DNA of 64,000 bases. Origin: Chionis minor. Taxonomy: Eukaryota; Chordata; Aves; Charadriiformes; Chionididae. The DNA is taken from assembly GCA_013398295.1 (NCBI GenBank), contig VZSF01001417.1, positions 668,322-732,321 of the forward strand, read 5' to 3'. This document shows positions 47,801 through 54,500 of this stretch, one piece after another (positions within the stretch are counted from its first letter, which is position 1; each line of letters begins with the position of its first letter). The notes under the pieces were generated by a model, which was given only the letters and a program-made list of their open reading frames with translations, was not told where the DNA came from and searched no databases. A program made the translations under genes and the position numbers.

Positions 47801-48866
47801 CCTCCCTGGGTGCGCAGGCACAATTGGTGATGCATCACTCTCACAGAGCCCCACCAAACAAGCACATGGGATCGGCAAGAGTCACTTGATGCACCAGTAC
47901 AGCAACACTCACGCACTCAAACGTCAGGCAGAGGTTATCAAGCTACCGCAGCAATAGGTTCATTGTCGGGAACACATGGATGCACAAGGCTTTCCCCCTT
48001 CAAATCCCAAGATCATTCAAGGCAATGCCTCAGTGCCTGTACGCCAAGTCCCATACTCGTCTTCCTGACAGGTACACCACACAGCAGGGACCACAAGCAA
48101 GTAGCTCACACAGAGTAACATGTCCATTATGTGGGCCTGGTTAAGGTTCCTATTGCAGGCACTCAAAACCTGTGACATTGCTTCTAAGATGGCGTACTGT
48201 CCTTGAGAACAGCCTAAAATCAGATTGACACTACATTCTATCTTCTCCTGCTACCGAGTACCCTACAAATTTCATCTGTTACAGGACAATGACGAACCTA
48301 AAGAGAGAATTGAAAAATATCCTTGATGTGATTAGCACGCTACGTAAACTAAAAGGTACTTTATGAGTAGGCTATGGAAACTTTGTTTTACAAAAGCACC
48401 AGGCCCGGCATATAAACTGAGCTTTTTGAGGACAATAGCTGAAGCCAACATGAGAGCTGAGCAGTAGTGGTTCTAAATGTTTTTAAATAAAAGCAGTATT
48501 TTTCAATAAAGAGAGTCTTCAATCTCTGTGCAACAGACACCACAATCACATTACAACTGGAATTTATAAATGAGCCTTAACTGTATGTAACTTCTTTACA
48601 GTGGCTTATGAAACTTCCTTTGTAATATTTTTTTGAAAGGTTTTGGTCCCAAATTTTGCATGAAACCATCATACACATCATTCACAAATAATTCATTCTT
48701 GCATCCTGTTGTTAGAGCTTTAAAATACTGTTTCCTATTTTAGAAACAAAACTGAATTTCAAAGTCATTGTTTCAATATTTTAGGCAGATACACATAGAC
48801 AATTTACCTTTTGATAATCGCCTTGTGTATTTCCAAACTTCTGCTGCGCTAGTTTTCTGACGAGAT
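5807..48866 (-). CDS. PROM1: PROM1, prominin-1 (CD133), 25 recognised coding exons, 5' end missing
   Basis: Prominin-1 is a pentaspan, cholesterol-binding glycoprotein of microvilli and cilia and of photoreceptor disc evaginations. The exons below join in continuous phase into about 793 residues. In order: end of the N-terminal extracellular segment; a 27-nt microexon; TM1 with the cysteine-rich [16 protein letters not shown] turn; TM2; first large extracellular loop; TM3 with [14 protein letters not shown]4; second large extracellular loop; TM5 ending KYYRRM; cytoplasmic tail with [13 protein letters not shown] and a terminal RLYK. Many N-glycosylation sequons (NTT, NLT, NIT, NQT, NAS and others) fall in the two loops. 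Alignment with human prominin-1 (865 residues) is collinear throughout. Use only one copy of exons 7 and 8, because the window holds a duplicated block. The N-terminal exon with the signal peptide (about 70 residues in mammals) was not found and may lie beyond 64000. Confidence 0.95.
5820..8153. other. Last PROM1 intron (about 2.3 kb)
   Basis: AT-rich. No coding exon called. A good-looking acceptor (TTTTCATTGCAG, about 6690) leads into a short hydrophobic reading frame, and an AATAAA lies in the minus sense at about 6700, upstream of that acceptor. I do not call an alternative last exon. Confidence 0.5.
8154..8222 (-). CDS. PROM1: PROM1 recognised exon 24 (69 nt): cytoplasmic tail
   Basis: Reads (T)[22 protein letters not shown] plus AG, matching human [20 protein letters not shown]. 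The conserved HxYGIHNP tyrosine corresponds to human Y852. Of two AGs 5 nt apart, the upstream one (ATTACAG|TACAG) keeps the phase of the 24-nt exon. Donor ACAAG|GTAAAC. Confidence 0.95.
8591..8614 (-). CDS. PROM1: PROM1 recognised exon 23, 24-nt microexon in the cytoplasmic tail
   Basis: T + GTC GAA ACT ATA CCC ATG AAA + AC gives D-VETIPMK-T, matching human DVETIPMKN. Acceptor TTTTTAG, donor AAAC|GTAAGA. The 24-nt length keeps the frame if it is skipped. It is recognised from the VETIPMK match together with phases that fit both neighbours. Confidence 0.92.
8615..9312. other. PROM1 intron between exons 22 and 23
   Basis: No coding or repeat feature recognised. The 71- and 73-codon ORFs here have no domain signature. 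Confidence 0.5.
9313..9428 (-). CDS. PROM1: PROM1 recognised exon 22 (116 nt): TM5 and start of cytoplasmic tail
   Basis: Encodes [20 protein letters not shown] (TM5) and [18 protein letters not shown] plus GA. The KYYRRMD-EDVYDD motif matches human and includes the tyrosine described there as a Src/Fyn-family phosphorylation site (Y828). Acceptor TTTCAG, donor TGA|GTAAGT. Confidence 0.96.
9429..10929. other. PROM1 intron between exons 21 and 22
   Basis: 1.5 kb of unique AT-rich sequence. The 100-codon + ORF at 10427-10729 has no recognisable domain. No repeat seen. Confidence 0.5.
10930..11022 (-). CDS. PROM1: PROM1 recognised exon 21 (93 nt): end of second extracellular loop
   Basis: Encodes [20 protein letters not shown] and [11 protein letters not shown], matching human [29 protein letters not shown], with both cysteines conserved. 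Acceptor CTTTCAG, donor GTG|GTAAGA. Confidence 0.96.
11580..11648 (-). CDS. PROM1: PROM1 recognised exon 20 (69 nt): second extracellular loop
   Basis: Encodes [20 protein letters not shown] and KES, matching human [20 protein letters not shown]. Phase 0 on both sides. Acceptor TTTCTAG, donor TCG|GTAAGT. Confidence 0.96.
11727..11807 (-). CDS. PROM1: PROM1 recognised exon 19 (81 nt): second extracellular loop
   Basis: Encodes [20 protein letters not shown] and ASLVIVQ, matching human [20 protein letters not shown]. Contains an NAS sequon in the place of the human NTS. Acceptor CTTCAG, donor CAG|GTAAGC. Only 78 bp separate it from the next exon. Confidence 0.94.
12393..12420. other. Perfect 12-bp inverted repeat with 4-nt loop
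   Basis: TTCATGGCTTCT - TAAC - AGAAGCCATGAA. It forms a tight hairpin on either strand within a PROM1 intron. Confidence 0.85.
12968..12991. repeat. (TA)n dinucleotide microsatellite
   Basis: Uninterrupted TA run within an AT-rich stretch; likely to be length-polymorphic. Confidence 0.9.
13291..13344 (-). CDS. PROM1: PROM1 recognised exon 18 (54 nt): second extracellular loop
   Basis: Encodes [18 protein letters not shown], matching human STLYQSVKILQRTGNGLL. Phase 0 on both sides. Acceptor CTAATAG, donor ATG|GTAAGC. Confidence 0.94.
13345..14473. other. PROM1 intron between exons 17 and 18
   Basis: AT-rich. Holds a short poly-G run (about 13357-13368) and a candidate 18-nt cassette exon at 13709-13726 (listed separately). 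No mobile element recognised. Confidence 0.5.
13709..13726 (-). other. Candidate 18-nt PROM1 cassette microexon (K-Y-V-K-A-R)
   Basis: Reads AAA TAC GTT AAA GCT AGG, followed by a near-consensus donor AGG|GTAAGT and preceded by a CTTTTTTCCTTTTAC tract and an AAG acceptor. Both neighbouring exons (17 and 18) have phase 0, so 18 nt would insert six residues without a shift. The acceptor is weak and no homologue was recognised. Confidence 0.3.
14474..14566 (-). CDS. PROM1: PROM1 recognised exon 17 (93 nt): second extracellular loop
   Basis: Encodes [20 protein letters not shown] and [11 protein letters not shown], matching human [31 protein letters not shown]. Phase 0 on both sides. Acceptor TTTGCAG, donor ATG|GTAAAA. 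Confidence 0.94.
14567..17358. other. PROM1 intron between exons 16 and 17 (2.8 kb)
   Basis: Contains a CR1 tail at 17201-17272 and T/G-rich low-complexity DNA at about 15750-15787. The minus ORFs at 16085-16623 overlap each other in different frames and show no domain. Confidence 0.5.
17201..17272 (+). mobile_element. CR1 LINE, short 3' tail
   Basis: GGTTGGAACCAGATGATCTC, GAGGTCCCTTCCAACC, then two copies of the terminal octamer (ATTCTGTGATTCTGTGAT). Heavily 5'-truncated. Confidence 0.92.
17359..17430 (-). CDS. PROM1: PROM1 recognised exon 16 (72 nt): second extracellular loop
   Basis: Encodes [20 protein letters not shown] and ADQL, matching human [20 protein letters not shown]. Phase 0 on both sides. 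Acceptor TTTCAG, donor CTG|GTAAGT. Confidence 0.95.
17709..17855 (-). CDS. PROM1: PROM1 recognised exon 15 (147 nt): second extracellular loop
   Basis: Phase 0 on both sides, 49 codons: [49 protein letters not shown]. Aligns with human [40 protein letters not shown]. Acceptor CTTTCAG, donor GAG|GTGAGA. Confidence 0.93.
17856..19248. other. PROM1 intron between exons 14 and 15
   Basis: 1.4 kb, no repeat or exon recognised. Confidence 0.5.
19249..19333 (-). CDS. PROM1: PROM1 recognised exon 14 (85 nt): second extracellular loop
   Basis: Completes Ser, then [20 protein letters not shown] and NEFLNVSM. Human: [27 protein letters not shown]. NVS is a sequon. Acceptor TTTCTAG, donor ATG|GTAAGT, ends in phase 0. 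Confidence 0.94.
19753..19856 (-). CDS. PROM1: PROM1 recognised exon 13 (104 nt): second extracellular loop
   Basis: Encodes [20 protein letters not shown] then [14 protein letters not shown] plus AG, aligning with human [20 protein letters not shown]...LTFEQVY. NLT is a sequon. Acceptor CTTGTAG, donor ACAG|GTATTG. Confidence 0.95.
20279..20402 (-). CDS. PROM1: PROM1 recognised exon 12 (124 nt): TM4 and start of second extracellular loop
   Basis: Completes Ala, then [20 protein letters not shown] (TM4), [21 protein letters not shown]. Human: [20 protein letters not shown]...NVEKLICEPYTSKELFR. Acceptor TTTTCAG, donor AAG|GTGAAG, ends in phase 0. Confidence 0.96.
21233..21385 (-). CDS. PROM1: PROM1 recognised exon 11 (153 nt): TM3 and short intracellular turn
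   Basis: Completes Arg, then [20 protein letters not shown] (TM3) followed by [20 protein letters not shown] and [10 protein letters not shown]. The GLLCG-CGYD-HA-PTTRGC-SNTGG block is nearly invariant with human. Acceptor TCCTTAG, donor GGC|GTAAGT; ends in phase 2. Confidence 0.96.
21386..23936. other. PROM1 intron between exons 10 and 11 (2.6 kb)
   Basis: Apart from the CR1 copy at 22389-22814, unique AT-rich sequence. The 91-codon minus ORF at 22098-22373 is hydrophobic by composition but lies outside the PROM1 exon chain and lacks recognisable motifs. Confidence 0.5.
22389..22814 (+). mobile_element. CR1 LINE, 3' fragment of about 425 bp
   Basis: Ordered CR1 landmarks: GAGCACCTCTCCTAAGAGGA, GGCTGAGAGAGTTGGGGTTT, AGCCTGGAGAAGAGAAGGCT, TTTTTACAAGGGCATGTAGT, AGGCACTGGAACAGGTTGCC, GATGATCTCTAAGGTCCCTT, and a degenerate octamer end. 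Degraded, and antisense to PROM1. Confidence 0.95.
23937..24096 (-). CDS. PROM1: PROM1 recognised exon 10 (160 nt): end of first extracellular loop
   Basis: Two bases complete Asp, then [20 protein letters not shown]...VQKIL...YDFY plus AG. Human: [25 protein letters not shown]...EEYDSYW. NIT is a sequon. Acceptor CTTTTAG, donor TACAG|GTACGT. Confidence 0.94.
24097..25930. other. PROM1 intron between exons 9 and 10
   Basis: AT-rich. It includes a 16-bp direct repeat TTATTATACATATTGT at 24726-24741 and 24766-24781 (period 40), and G-run-rich DNA at 25732-25774. No exon recognised. Confidence 0.55.
25931..25994 (-). CDS. PROM1: PROM1 recognised exon 9 (64 nt): first extracellular loop
   Basis: Encodes [21 protein letters not shown] plus one base, aligning with human [22 protein letters not shown]. 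NDT and NQT are sequons. Acceptor TTCTTAG, donor ATCAG|GTGAGG. Confidence 0.93.
26686..27437 (-). mobile_element. CR1 LINE, 3' part with open reverse-transcriptase C-terminal region
   Basis: CR1 in minus orientation, 3' end at the left (TTCTATGATAG in minus sense). The minus frame 26760-27296 is open for 178 codons and carries the CR1 pol C-terminal signature: [74 protein letters not shown]. Upstream of about 27290 the CR1 signal ([18 protein letters not shown]) continues in another frame, so there is at least one frameshift, and the element is truncated at about 27390-27437. It lies inside a PROM1 intron. A partial copy recurs at 29201-29370 because of the duplicated block. Confidence 0.93.
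27923..27997 (-). CDS. PROM1: PROM1 recognised exon 8, first copy (75 nt)
   Basis: Same 75 nt as 29856-29930. Encodes LPGVSSQL...LVQK of the first loop, phase 0 to phase 0, and leads into exon 9 ([10 protein letters not shown]), as [14 protein letters not shown] does in human. Confidence 0.85.
28400..28617 (-). CDS. PROM1: PROM1 recognised exon 7, first copy (218 nt)
   Basis: Same 218 nt as 30333-30550. Encodes the ETKEALEN...[17 protein letters not shown]...[12 protein letters not shown] part of the first extracellular loop, with NVS, NLT, NDS and NFS sequons. It begins with two bases of a split codon, so it can follow exon 6 but not exon 8. If both copies were spliced in, the frame would be lost at this junction. 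Confidence 0.85.
29200..29200. other. Single N: contig junction
   Basis: The only ambiguous base in the window. It sits exactly at the boundary between the two identical blocks, as expected of a contig join with a minimal or unknown gap. Confidence 0.9.
29201..29370 (-). mobile_element. CR1 fragment, 5' stub copied by the block duplication
   Basis: Identical to 27268-27437. The element begins abruptly at the N with no 3' portion, which is not how CR1 truncates (it loses 5' ends). This supports a contig edge rather than an independent insertion. Confidence 0.88.
29856..29930 (-). CDS. PROM1: PROM1 recognised exon 8, second copy in the duplicated block (75 nt)
   Basis: Identical to 27923-27997. 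Encodes [20 protein letters not shown] and SLVQK, matching human [20 protein letters not shown]. Phase 0 on both sides. Acceptor TTCCTAG, donor AAG|GTATGT. Confidence 0.85.
30333..30550 (-). CDS. PROM1: PROM1 recognised exon 7, second copy in the duplicated block (218 nt)
   Basis: Identical to 28400-28617 at an offset of 1933. Encodes (A)[19 protein letters not shown]... through [12 protein letters not shown], aligning with human [19 protein letters not shown]...RLSLSQLNSNPEL. Acceptor TTGCAG, donor GGG|GTAAGA, and it ends in phase 0. Exon 6 supplies the one base that this exon needs. Because the block is probably an assembly duplication, only one copy of the exon should be real. Confidence 0.85.
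31863..31952 (-). CDS. PROM1: PROM1 recognised exon 6 (90 nt): first extracellular loop
   Basis: Two bases complete Asn, then [19 protein letters not shown] and [10 protein letters not shown] plus one base. Aligns with human [21 protein letters not shown]. Acceptor AATGCAG, donor GGAG|GTAAAG. Confidence 0.9.
31953..34977. other. PROM1 intron between exons 5 and 6 (3 kb)
   Basis: Contains a GC- and CpG-richer island (about 32470-32640) directly next to a CR1 copy (32731-33020), and a T/G-rich run at about 33450-33475. No exon recognised. Confidence 0.5.
32731..33020 (-). mobile_element. CR1 LINE, 3' fragment in minus orientation
   Basis: Begins (3' end) with TCACAGAATCACAGAATGGT, the reverse complement of the CR1 octamer tail, followed by TTGGAAGGGACCTTAAAGGT, ACAGCTTCCCTGGGCAACCT, GTTCCAGTGCCTCACCACCC and ATTTCTTCCTGAGATCTAAC in order. 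5'-truncated near 33020. Confidence 0.95.
34978..35041 (-). CDS. PROM1: PROM1 recognised exon 5 (64 nt): first extracellular loop
   Basis: Encodes [21 protein letters not shown] plus one base, matching human [21 protein letters not shown], including the NTT sequon. Acceptor TTTTCAG, donor AATA|GTAAGT. Confidence 0.95.
35042..37352. other. PROM1 intron between exons 4 and 5
   Basis: 2.3 kb with no repeat family or coding exon recognised. The small + ORFs (35342-35533, 36843-37025) have no motif. Confidence 0.5.
37353..37473 (-). CDS. PROM1: PROM1 recognised exon 4 (121 nt): end of TM2 and start of first large loop
   Basis: The first base completes Ser from the previous exon, then [19 protein letters not shown]... 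and [15 protein letters not shown], collinear with human IGIFYGFVANHQVRTR...SNFKDLRTLLNETPE. Acceptor TTTGTAG, donor GCG|GTAAAG, ends in phase 0. NDT is a glycosylation sequon. Confidence 0.94.
38857..38889. repeat. Two 14-bp direct repeats with palindromic core
   Basis: ATGATGATCATCTC at 38857-38870 and 38876-38889, period 19. The GATGATCATC core is self-complementary. Confidence 0.8.
39508..39549. repeat. T/G-rich low-complexity run
   Basis: Runs of T separated by single G (GTTTTTTTGTTTTTTGTTTG-type) for about 40 bp. Simple sequence, not a gene. Confidence 0.8.
43938..44143 (-). CDS. PROM1: PROM1 recognised exon 3 (206 nt): TM1, cysteine-rich turn, start of TM2
   Basis: Reads AIYYEIGF..., then a long hydrophobic TM1, then [19 protein letters not shown] and the start of TM2 ([12 protein letters not shown]). 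The CMCRCC...[10 protein letters not shown] stretch is almost identical to human prominin-1. Acceptor TTACAG. The donor is the non-canonical AAG|GCAAGT: it is the only placement that gives the right phase (AG+T = Ser) and matches human IIIS-IG. The next GT, 4 nt downstream, would break the frame. Confidence 0.95.
44144..45681. other. PROM1 intron between exons 2 and 3
   Basis: 1.5 kb. The moderately GC-rich stretch at about 44840-45060 yields overlapping ORFs in several frames on both strands (up to 134 codons on minus, 44843-45247), none with a recognisable domain. They are taken as chance. Confidence 0.5.
45682..45708 (-). CDS. PROM1: PROM1 recognised exon 2, 27-nt microexon
   Basis: Encodes PENVVLTLQ, matching the nine-residue human segment PETVILGLK. 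Acceptor CCACAG, donor CAG|GTAATG, phase 0 on both sides, so it can be skipped without shifting the frame. In mammals the equivalent microexon is alternatively spliced and distinguishes the first-described CD133 isoforms. Confidence 0.9.
45709..48807. other. PROM1 intron between exons 1 and 2 (3.1 kb)
   Basis: No exon or clear mobile element. A small GC-rich patch lies at about 46755-46860. The 125-codon + ORF at 47257-47634 has no recognisable domain. Confidence 0.5.
48808..48866 (-). CDS. PROM1: PROM1 recognised exon 1 (59 nt): end of N-terminal extracellular segment
   Basis: Acceptor TTTTCAG, donor AAAG|GTAAAT. The first two bases complete a codon (giving Asp if the previous exon ends in G), followed by [19 protein letters not shown]. 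This aligns with human DTLRKFLQKAYESKIDYDK and more closely with the mouse DLIKKL- form. The exon ends in phase 0, matching the microexon that follows. It was identified by homology, by phase and by splice sites on both sides. Confidence 0.85.
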
Positions 48867-49260
48867 CTGAAAATAAGCAAGAATATTCCAGAGTTTTAAA
48901 CAACATAAAAAATAAAAACGGGGGGGAAGAGGAGAGCATGAATTCTACTGTTAGGTAGGCAAAATGATATTAAGAACAGATGTCAGCAGGGTAGGCAAGC
49001 ACATAAGTGTTTCCATAAACCAGTCTTGTAAAAGTGTAATAACATTTTAAACCAACTGTGTATTTTACGAGCTCACAGGAGGCTACCCAGGTTATCTATA
49101 AATTAATCGATTTCCACTGAAATACAATGAACGTTTTTCCAAGGTCACCCTCTGTGCCATGGCATCATTATTAAAAGTGAATCCCAAACATCAAATACTT
49201 GGACAAAGTTTAGGTATCAGCTTTGCTTCATGTTCATGACAAGTACATCCATGCATGCAT

Positions 49261-49296
49261 ACATATACGCACACACACACATATACGCACACACAC
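49261..49296. repeat. Two tandem 18-bp units in a CA-rich microsatellite
   Basis: ACATATACGCACACACAC occurs twice back to back, preceded by an ATGCATGCAT run. Confidence 0.9.
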
Positions 49297-49793
49297 AGAG
49301 AATTAGATAATGTGCAAAACAAACATGTTAAGAATGACTTCTTGACTGAATGGTACAAAGAGGGGGGCCCTTATTCTCGCCAACATGATCCCAATCTTTT
49401 TTTGGTTTGTTTTTGGGTTTTTTTTTTTTGTCTCTGGACCAACAGACTTTGTGTCAGAGTACGGAACACCACCAGAACAAATCAGAAAATCTAACAAGTG
49501 ACAACTTACTGTGCATGCAGCTACATCTAACACACTCATTTCTAACTTATTCACAATATAGACAAAATACAACCATCGCCAAAAAAAGAAAGTGTAGAAA
49601 TTTAACACACTTAACATTGTAAATATCATTTCACCACAACAGCTTTTTTCAGTAAACACCAGCAGCTGCAATGAATGGAGCCCCTTTTTGGGAAATCACC
49701 CTCCTACCACCTTTATCAAGGTTTTGCCAACCCTGTAGGAACCATGCTGGGAATTGTGGCTCCTGGCTATTTCTCTGACACCCTGCACTTGAA

Positions 49794-49849
49794 GAGGGGC
49801 ACCAGTAGCTCTGCAGGCGCTCTGCCTGAGAGGGGCACCAGTAGTTCTG
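49794..49849. repeat. Imperfect 20-bp direct repeat, period 36
   Basis: GAGGGGCACCAGTAGCTCTG at 49794-49813 and the same with one change (TTCTG) at 49830-49849. It lies in a GC-richer patch of unknown origin (about 49660-49990). Confidence 0.75.
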
Positions 49850-51459
49850 GGTACGCTCCATGGTAGGTTGTGTAAAAGCAGCAGGGTTTGGATGTTTGGG
49901 AGAAAGGACCGACTGAACGTTTGGTCTCCCCCGATGAAGAGGAAACACATTAGGAAGGAGCATATTCCAGCTCAAGGAGGAGCACCCTGCCCCACATGTT
50001 CATACAGACTCTGCACTTCATGGTACTATTACCCCATCATTAGTTTCCCCATATGCAAACGAACATACTTGATGAAAACTTCCAGCAAGCTACCTAACCT
50101 GTGGATCAGTAAAAGACCTGTAGATTCAAAACTGACTGTTCATCTGCCCAAAAAATTCCGAGCCCTCTCAGAATCTACTGTATCACTTGAAATATGTTCA
50201 GTGAGTTCACAGGGGCTGGGATCTCACTCCCCTCAAATCCTGGATGTGGCTTGGGAAAACAAACCCCTAAACTAACAGTGCCTGCAGTCCTCCGTCCCCA
50301 ACACCCTGCAGAGGGAGCACAGACCTGACCAATCTGCAAGTTGAAGAGACCCTGAAGAGCTCCTAGGAGAAAACTGTGCCCAAGATGACACACAACAGGG
50401 AGGCAGCAACTGCTGTTTCAAGGAAGGCACTTCCTACAAGGAAACTGCAGCCAGCAAGACTGCCAATTAATAAATAAATAAATAAATCTGCCAACATATC
50501 ACAGCAGTGTCAAGCTGCAAATAATCCAGAGACGAGAAGTGTATTCTAAAACGCAAAAAGAGTGCTAGCAGTAGATGATCAAGGACTGTCAACAGTCAGG
50601 CACCCTCATTTTGCAAAGACCACACATATGCTAGAAGATAAGGCTGAATTCCACAGTAACAGAAGTAAACCCAAAACATGCAGAGAATAAGCACCCAGGA
50701 AGAACAGGAGTTAGGATCCCTGCAAACCCTTTCAAGCTCTGCACCTTGAGAGCCAGGAGACTACTGAAGGAAAGGGCACACACCGCTGCAGGGGCAACAC
50801 ACAACTGATCCGCTGCTGCGGCTCCAAGACATCTCACACACTGGGACCAGCAGAACCCTCCCTGTATTGAGTCCATCCCCAGGCAGTATCTGTGTTTCTC
50901 GGGGACATTTAGAGGCAAGGAGGCACACAGCCAAGTGAGGCAGAACTGCACAAACCCCAAAAATGTAATTCACACTGGCTCTTAGACTTTTCTTTTTTTC
51001 CTTCTTCAGAGGCAACATTTCTTTCATCTTATTTATATCTATATACCTACCAAGAAAGTCAATTTAAGAAATATTGGTGCATAAAATACATAATGCAGTG
51101 AATTTTCTCTACAGCTAGATGCCTTTTAGCGAGCACGAGGAGAAAAGGGCTAAAATAACCCTCTTGTTTACATATTTATTCAACCATTTAGAATTGTCTG
51201 ACAACACACTGCAGAACAGCCACTAAAGAGAAATTCTTACCGACTTTAATCAGAATGCAATGGAAAGGAAGCAAAAGGAACAGCTTTCTGCGGTCCTCAG
51301 TGGTATGAAGCAGTACAGACTGTCCACATGTGGGGGGTCAAACATGGGAGCCGACTGCCCAGGACCCTGTGGCATCACCCTCCCTGCTGCTACTCCAAAG
51401 CCAAGCAGGAGAGCCTCCTACCCTCACTTCCAGGCTGCTCCTAACTCCAAGGTTCATCT

Positions 51460-51526
51460 TGCTTTGGATATGGGTTGGACCCGATGACTCTGGAGGTCCC
51501 TTCTGATCTAAATTATTCTGAAGTTA
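51460..51526 (+). mobile_element. Degraded CR1 3' tail
   Basis: GGTTGGACCCGATGACTCTG, GAGGTCCCTTCTGATCTAAA, TTATTCTGAAG: a diverged version of the GATGATCTCnnGAGGTCCCTTCCAACC tail of CR1. Confidence 0.7.
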
Positions 51527-54500
51527 TCCTAAAATCATGCTGACTTTTTATTATAAATTATTTAATAGAGGAGTGCAAGGACTGCCAGGAAGCATGTAAG
51601 AAAGCTAGATTTTATTACTGACAACAGCTTCCTTGGATACATTTCCTACTGTTGGGAATCAATACAAAATAAAATTTTAAACGCATTAGCTTTCCTGTTA
51701 AATAAAAGTTCAGAGTTTTTACCCATTATTCTAGTTGAGTTTCTGTCCCCATCATAAATTAAAATGAAAATTAAACAAAAAAATATTTTACATCAAGTTT
51801 TACATACATCTATACATATGTATGTATTTATGGACATTTGCATGTGTGTATGTGTGCATATGGAAGACTACTCAAGAGAAACAGGATGATTAAGGCTGAA
51901 AGGGATCCCCAGCTCAGCACTCACCCACCGCAGGTTACTCAGGGCCATGTCCTGTCAGGTTTTGAGTATCTCAAAGGACAACATCCAATACTCAAGAAAA
52001 CAAAACAAAAAAAACCCAACCCAAACTGCTCTGATTACTTGCTTAGAATGTTCCTGATTCACAGTTTTTATTTATATTGTTTCCGTAATTTATAGCTTGC
52101 CAGTCAAAAAAAGACAGACAGAAATCAACCTGAATACACTATGACAAACTGATGCAGAAAACAGCATTTTCAATGTTCATTTCAATGAAGTTTAGATGAT
52201 CTAAAGCCTGTTCATCAGAAACTAAAACACCTTTAGGTTTATAACAAACAAGAAATCCTGAAAATAGATACAAGAAGTTTCCACATGGATTGAACAAGTT
52301 AAATAGAATAATACAGGTTTCATACATAGCACAATAGTCAGTATTATACAGCCCATTTTTTCCCCCCTTAAGTTTTCCAGAACATGATATTTCCCTGCTG
52401 AATAAAGATTTAGTACTTATATTACTTTCTAATGATTTTTCAGAAGTAATGTGAAGCTCCAGGATGTTTTCCTCACCAGGCAACACAGATTGACCAGTCT
52501 TTGCCATGAATTTACTATTTCAATAGCCTTCAGTATCAAGAGGATGAGACATATTCCCAGTTAATTAATTTCAAATGAAATGTGGAAGTCACATATATTC
52601 CCATAAAAAATAATTTTGACTATAACCAAATGCCAGATTACCTGCAGTTATGCACCCACCCATCTGTAAGTACGAACTTGCCTTAGTAGTTTTACAGAAT
52701 CAAGATTCTCCCTATTAGGTTTTACGCCTATTGATAGTAATCAGAGTTACTACTGCAGCACTTAAGGGTTAAGCAGAGGGACGTCCTGCGCCAGGTAGTG
52801 TGTAGACACAAGCATCACCTTTTCAGCTATGGCTTCACTGCTCACTGTAGCACCCTGAAGAGACACCTCAGCTCACATTTAATTCAGTCTGTGACTTTGG
52901 TTTGCTTTTCCTTGGTTTTAGTTTTCTTTGGTTGGAAAGGAAGCACCTTTCCTCCCGCGCTAAAACATCTCATCTCTAGCATTCAACTAACTTTTTATTT
53001 AAAATTGAGCTAAGATAACTCTGCAAGACCCTCTCCTGCATTACTGGTAGAGTACCACCTTGAGGCCAATTTCTGTTTCAAATATAAAAGTCCTAGGAAG
53101 GTGTGATAAAAAGCAGTGTCCTCTATTTTCAAATTAATGGGATTACTTCTGAAATCTCAGCTTGACCAGCTGCACACATTGTTTCACAGGACCAGTAATC
53201 CAAGGCTTTAGCACAGAACACATTTCATCACTGGGGTTAAAGAGATTTACCTTGTGAGGCTCATTTACACTGCTAATTACATTACTGCTTTGCTCTGTCT
53301 CCTTCCTGCTCTCATCACACATACGAAATGCCATCTGCCCTAGTAAATCTAAGTAGCCAGATGAACTGTTAATTTACCAATGCAATTTGTGATGAAATAT
53401 TAAGCACCTCTGAGGAACCCTGGTTATGAAAACATCACCACCAACTCCTGCATTGCACGCGTATTGTGTACATACGCTCAATATCTCATTACCCAGACAA
53501 GAAAATGAAGTTAGCACTAGGCTTGCTTCTTAAAAACGCTCTACAGAAAGGGACAGTAAAAATAATAGAGATTTAAAAATAAGCTGTCTGGCTATTCAGT
53601 TCCAACATAAATTACTTACAAATTCTTCTGCCAAGAAAGCTTTTCAAATCTAGGTGACAGGAAAACAGTTGGAGTAAAACCTTTGGGAATGCTATGCTTC
53701 ATCTTCTCTCAAACAATTCCATTGAGCCTGTTCAGTTATACTGCAACTCCAGCATTAATCAAATTATGCCAGAAATTAATTTATCTTTTTATGCGTAATA
53801 TGATCTATTAAGCTTCTATTCTGGAAAGGACTTCAAGCAAACCAGTAAGAACCATGACTGAAGCATTCATGTCGCACTGAATGGAGATTTTTTAGAACAA
53901 CAGGGGAGAATTACATAGATAATACACATGATAAAGTAATAACTGCTTTAATGCTATCTCATTCCAATGCATATCATAGTATTTCATCCCATTCCCCTTC
54001 ATCTATAATAGAGTCAATAGACTACACACACACACTGAACAGTTCAGCATCTCTCTGAATATGAGTCAGTTTGACCACATTTAGTGTCATAAGTAAGTTG
54101 CAATAATTAGTCTGAAATCAATGAACTAAAATCATGTCAAGCTTGGGGGTTTTTTCCACTGTAATTATGACTCAGACTAACAAATAACTCTTACAAGCCC
54201 AAGAAAAACAGGAAAACTCTAGTAGCCTTTCAGACTTCATCAGAGATAAATATCTTTCAGGTATCTTATAGTAAGTTTTACTGCGAGTTCACTTTACTGC
54301 CATTTTAAAATACTTGCTTTGACTTGAGTCAGGCCTTGGTCGCTCCCCCAAAGTTAAGACAGCCTCTAGCCATTAGGCTTTACTACAGTCAGATCCAGCT
54401 CCCATTGAAGAGGTCTCCTTCAGCAAGTAACCCAGGGTCCTTCACCGCCACCCAGCTACCTAACAGCTCTGCTCACTCTTCCCGTCCCTGATGGCACTGC

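Noticed and set aside
49303..49671. 122-codon minus ORF with a donor-like site considered as a PROM1 exon
   Set aside because: The donor would leave phase 0, whereas the exon at 48808-48866 needs one base; the sequence is low-complexity hydrophobic.
51241..51320. Strong donor (AGTCG|GTAAGA) at 51240 with an open frame upstream
   Set aside because: No convincing acceptor, and the translation does not resemble prominin.
52139..52507. 122-codon minus ORF considered as the missing PROM1 N-terminal exon
   Set aside because: No signal peptide and no similarity to the prominin N-terminus; phase and splice sites do not fit.
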